Assembly (NCBI GenBank): GCA_018668095.1
Contig: JABIQF010000237.1
Location: forward strand, 1 to 15,526
Length of the DNA: 15,526 nt
Direction: 5' to 3'
Source: Cellvibrionales bacterium
Lineage (GTDB): Bacteria; Pseudomonadota; Gammaproteobacteria; Pseudomonadales; UBA7434
Shown here: in pieces, positions 14,478-15,526 of the stretch
Layout of the letters: the number at the start of each line of letters is the position of its first letter
Position numbering within the stretch: position 1 is the stretch's first letter
Notes under the pieces: generated by a model
The model's input: only the letters and a program-made list of their open reading frames with translations
The model's database searches: none
Told to the model about the DNA's origin: nothing
Translations under genes and position numbers: made by a program

Positions 14478-14498
14478 GAATTATTAATATTGTTTCAA
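14471..14498 (-). promoter_or_regulatory. Promoter for gloB
   Basis: On the minus strand TTGAAA (14498-14493), a 16-bp spacer and TATAAA (14476-14471) resemble a sigma70 promoter with one mismatch per hexamer apart from spacing. Transcription would start near 14464, at the first AAGAGAC unit of the leader repeat. Confidence 0.55.
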
Positions 14499-14700
14499 TT
14501 GTATTTCGCTTTAATTCTTTTCTTCCATGTTTTTTAGCTTCGATATTTGGTAGGAAGACATGATAATTAAAACACGCTGGTCATTCTTGAGAGAATGCCA
14601 TACAGCTTGGGATGGAACAAGGTTTTTTGGATGGGCCGTTTAGCTCACGTCCAATGCTTTAACGAATGAATAGCAATCGACATCATTATTATTGAAATAT

Positions 14701-14718
14701 ATTATTCTATAGAATAAT
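14701..14718. promoter_or_regulatory. Perfect 18-bp palindrome just after chpC
   Basis: ATTATTCTATAGAATAAT is a perfect 18-bp inverted repeat two bases beyond the chpC stop codon. It lacks G/C and a following T-run in the chpC direction, so it is a poor terminator. It might be a protein-binding site. Confidence 0.35.
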
Positions 14719-14720
14719 CA

Positions 14721-15200
14721 TTAGCCATGAAGAATATAAGCCAGCAAGTGCTGCTCTACCCATTCAATATTCGGTACGCCAGCCATTAGATCACTCATAC
14801 TCACTGACATCGTCTCAGCACGGCCACGCGGACGCCCTTCACACAATTCAATATCACCTTCACCTATATCATGAAGACTCGGCGTGTTATTGATAACAAC
14901 TGCATAATAGGGCAAATGACTATGGTCAGCGGTGCCATTAATAATAGCTATTCTAGATACCTGTTTTGGATCAACTGTTGAAGCGCCGTTCAATGATTCA
15001 AATGAAATCAGTGGTAACTCCTCACCACGCCATTGGATATTACCAATAAGCCAATCGGGAGATTTTAACAGTGGATAAATTTCTTCAACCTTTAGTATTT
15101 CAACCACGGTAACATCCGGTAACAATAAACCATCGGTGCGCAGCGGCAGATAGATGGCTCTAAAATCGGCTGTAGGTAATTCATAATTTAATGTTTGCAT
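14721..15200 (-). CDS. chpC: CheW-like adaptor, ChpC type
   Basis: Cytosolic CheW-domain adaptor that probably links a chemoreceptor to the ChpA kinase of the Pil-Chp system, which controls type IV pilus twitching motility or surface sensing. The 159-aa protein is essentially one CheW domain. LLLPDVTVVEIL (25-36), SPDWLIGNIQWRGEELPLISFESLNG (47-72) and SRIAIING (82-89) follow the CheW strand pattern, and WRGxxxPLxSFE is the ChpC-like form. GGGAAG, five bases upstream of the ATG, is a good ribosome site. It lies 81 bp downstream of the chpA end on the same strand, separated by a strong hairpin. Pseudomonas aeruginosa has chpB, a CheB-like methylesterase, between chpA and chpC; it is absent here. 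PilI is the alternative, but the position after ChpA argues for ChpC. Confidence 0.75.
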   Translation of the reverse strand: MQTLNYELPTADFRAIYLPLRTDGLLLPDVTVVEILKVEEIYPLLKSPDWLIGNIQWRGEELPLISFESLNGASTVDPKQVSRIAIINGTADHSHLPYYAVVINNTPSLHDIGEGDIELCEGRPRGRAETMSVSMSDLMAGVPNIEWVEQHLLAYILHG

Positions 15201-15224
15201 GTCGACTTCCCATTTATTCGATTA

Positions 15225-15256
15225 AAAAGAAGCTTTAACTATTAACAGCTTCTTTT
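15225..15256 (-). terminator. Intrinsic terminator between chpA and chpC
   Basis: AAAAGAAGCT (15225-15234) pairs perfectly with AGCTTCTTTT (15247-15256), and the 12-base loop can close further through TTAA/TTAA. Read on the minus strand, the stem ends in CTTCTTTTTAAT, giving a U-tract. Its symmetry would also permit function on the plus strand. It would limit read-through from chpA into chpC. Confidence 0.65.
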
Positions 15257-15281
15257 ATTTATGCCCCTTAGCGCATTATTT

Positions 15282-15526
15282 CTAAGTGCCAAATTGTTCA
15301 TCATGATCGGTGAGAGACAATACATCATTAATGGCATCAAACAGAATTGACTCTTGATAAGGCTTACCAAGAAATGCATTGGCACCTAAGTTTAATGCGC
15401 GCTCTCGATGTTTATCACCGGTTCTTGAGGTAATCATAATGATAGGAATATCGGCGAGATCGATATCATTACGGATACGAGTAACCACCTCAAATCCATC
15501 CATACGAGGCATTTCAATATCCAGCA
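15282..15526 (-). CDS. chpA: ChpA-type hybrid histidine kinase, C-terminal receiver domain (partial)
   Basis: Only the end of this gene is in the window; it runs off the right edge. The visible 80 residues are the second half of a response-regulator receiver domain. LDIEMPRMDGFEV includes the expected phospho-acceptor Asp (codon 15519-15521). IIMITSRTGDKHRERALNLGANAFLGKPYQES supplies the conserved Thr/Ser and Lys (in GKPY). The SRTGxKHRxRAxxLG...LGKPYQE pattern is characteristic of the receiver at the end of ChpA, the large multi-Hpt CheA-like kinase of the type IV pilus chemosensory system. A stand-alone CheY-like protein cannot be excluded from this fragment, but the following ChpC-like gene supports ChpA. 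Confidence 0.78.
   Translation of the reverse strand, partial: LDIEMPRMDGFEVVTRIRNDIDLADIPIIMITSRTGDKHRERALNLGANAFLGKPYQESILFDAINDVLSLTDHDEQFGT

Larger units (their letters stand above)
14396..14720. other. Intergenic region between chpC and gloB
   Basis: A 325-bp AT-rich gap holding, from right to left, an 18-bp palindrome (14701-14718), a small hairpin (CATTCT 14582-14587 / AGAATG 14592-14597), a gloB promoter (14471-14498) and the four-unit leader repeat. I see no gene in it. The hairpin is followed on the minus strand by GTTTTAATT and might weakly terminate chpC transcription. Confidence 0.6.

Overview
The window looks like chromosomal DNA of a marine-type gammaproteobacterium related to the Cellvibrionales/Pseudomonadales. 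The evidence is the envC-ctpA-yibQ order, an ArsR/methyltransferase regulator next to metK, a small DUF6316-like protein, and a Pil-Chp chemosensory cluster whose ChpA end is followed directly by a ChpC-like gene. Base composition is moderate (by eye a little over 40% G+C) and even throughout. I see no insertion sequence, prophage, CRISPR array, tRNA or rRNA.

Layout: (1) 1-4232, plus strand: a cell-envelope set made of a degenerate LytM protein (EnvC), a periplasmic S41 processing protease (CtpA) and a divergent polysaccharide deacetylase (YibQ). The first two genes have their hydrophobic N-terminal coding region built from in-frame 12-bp tandem repeats. (2) 4371-6112: a 74-aa DUF6316-like protein and a DUF3391/HD-GYP cyclic-di-GMP phosphodiesterase. 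(3) 6127-11834: a SAM-cycle operon, sahR-metK-ahcY-metF-rsmE. It is preceded by three copies of ATATCAA-N6-TTGATAT spaced exactly 55 bp apart and interlaced with a good sigma70-type promoter. The encoded enzymes make SAM, remove S-adenosylhomocysteine (SAH) and supply methyl-tetrahydrofolate; the first gene is an ArsR regulator fused to a methyltransferase fold, so it can plausibly sense SAH itself. RsmE, a SAM-using rRNA methyltransferase, closes the run. (4) 12147-13430: a secreted protein joining a chalcone-isomerase-like domain to a TonB C-terminal domain. (5) 13619-15526, minus strand: glyoxalase II with an unusual repeat-built leader, a ChpC-like CheW protein and the last REC domain of a ChpA-type hybrid kinase, cut by the window edge.

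Most genes are ordinary core metabolism. The parts most worth a second look are regulatory or architectural: the evenly spaced triple operator, the period-12 repeats that build export signals, the chalcone-isomerase/TonB fusion, and the gloB leader made of four AAGAGAC-containing units. All function calls come from reading motifs by eye; no database search was run.
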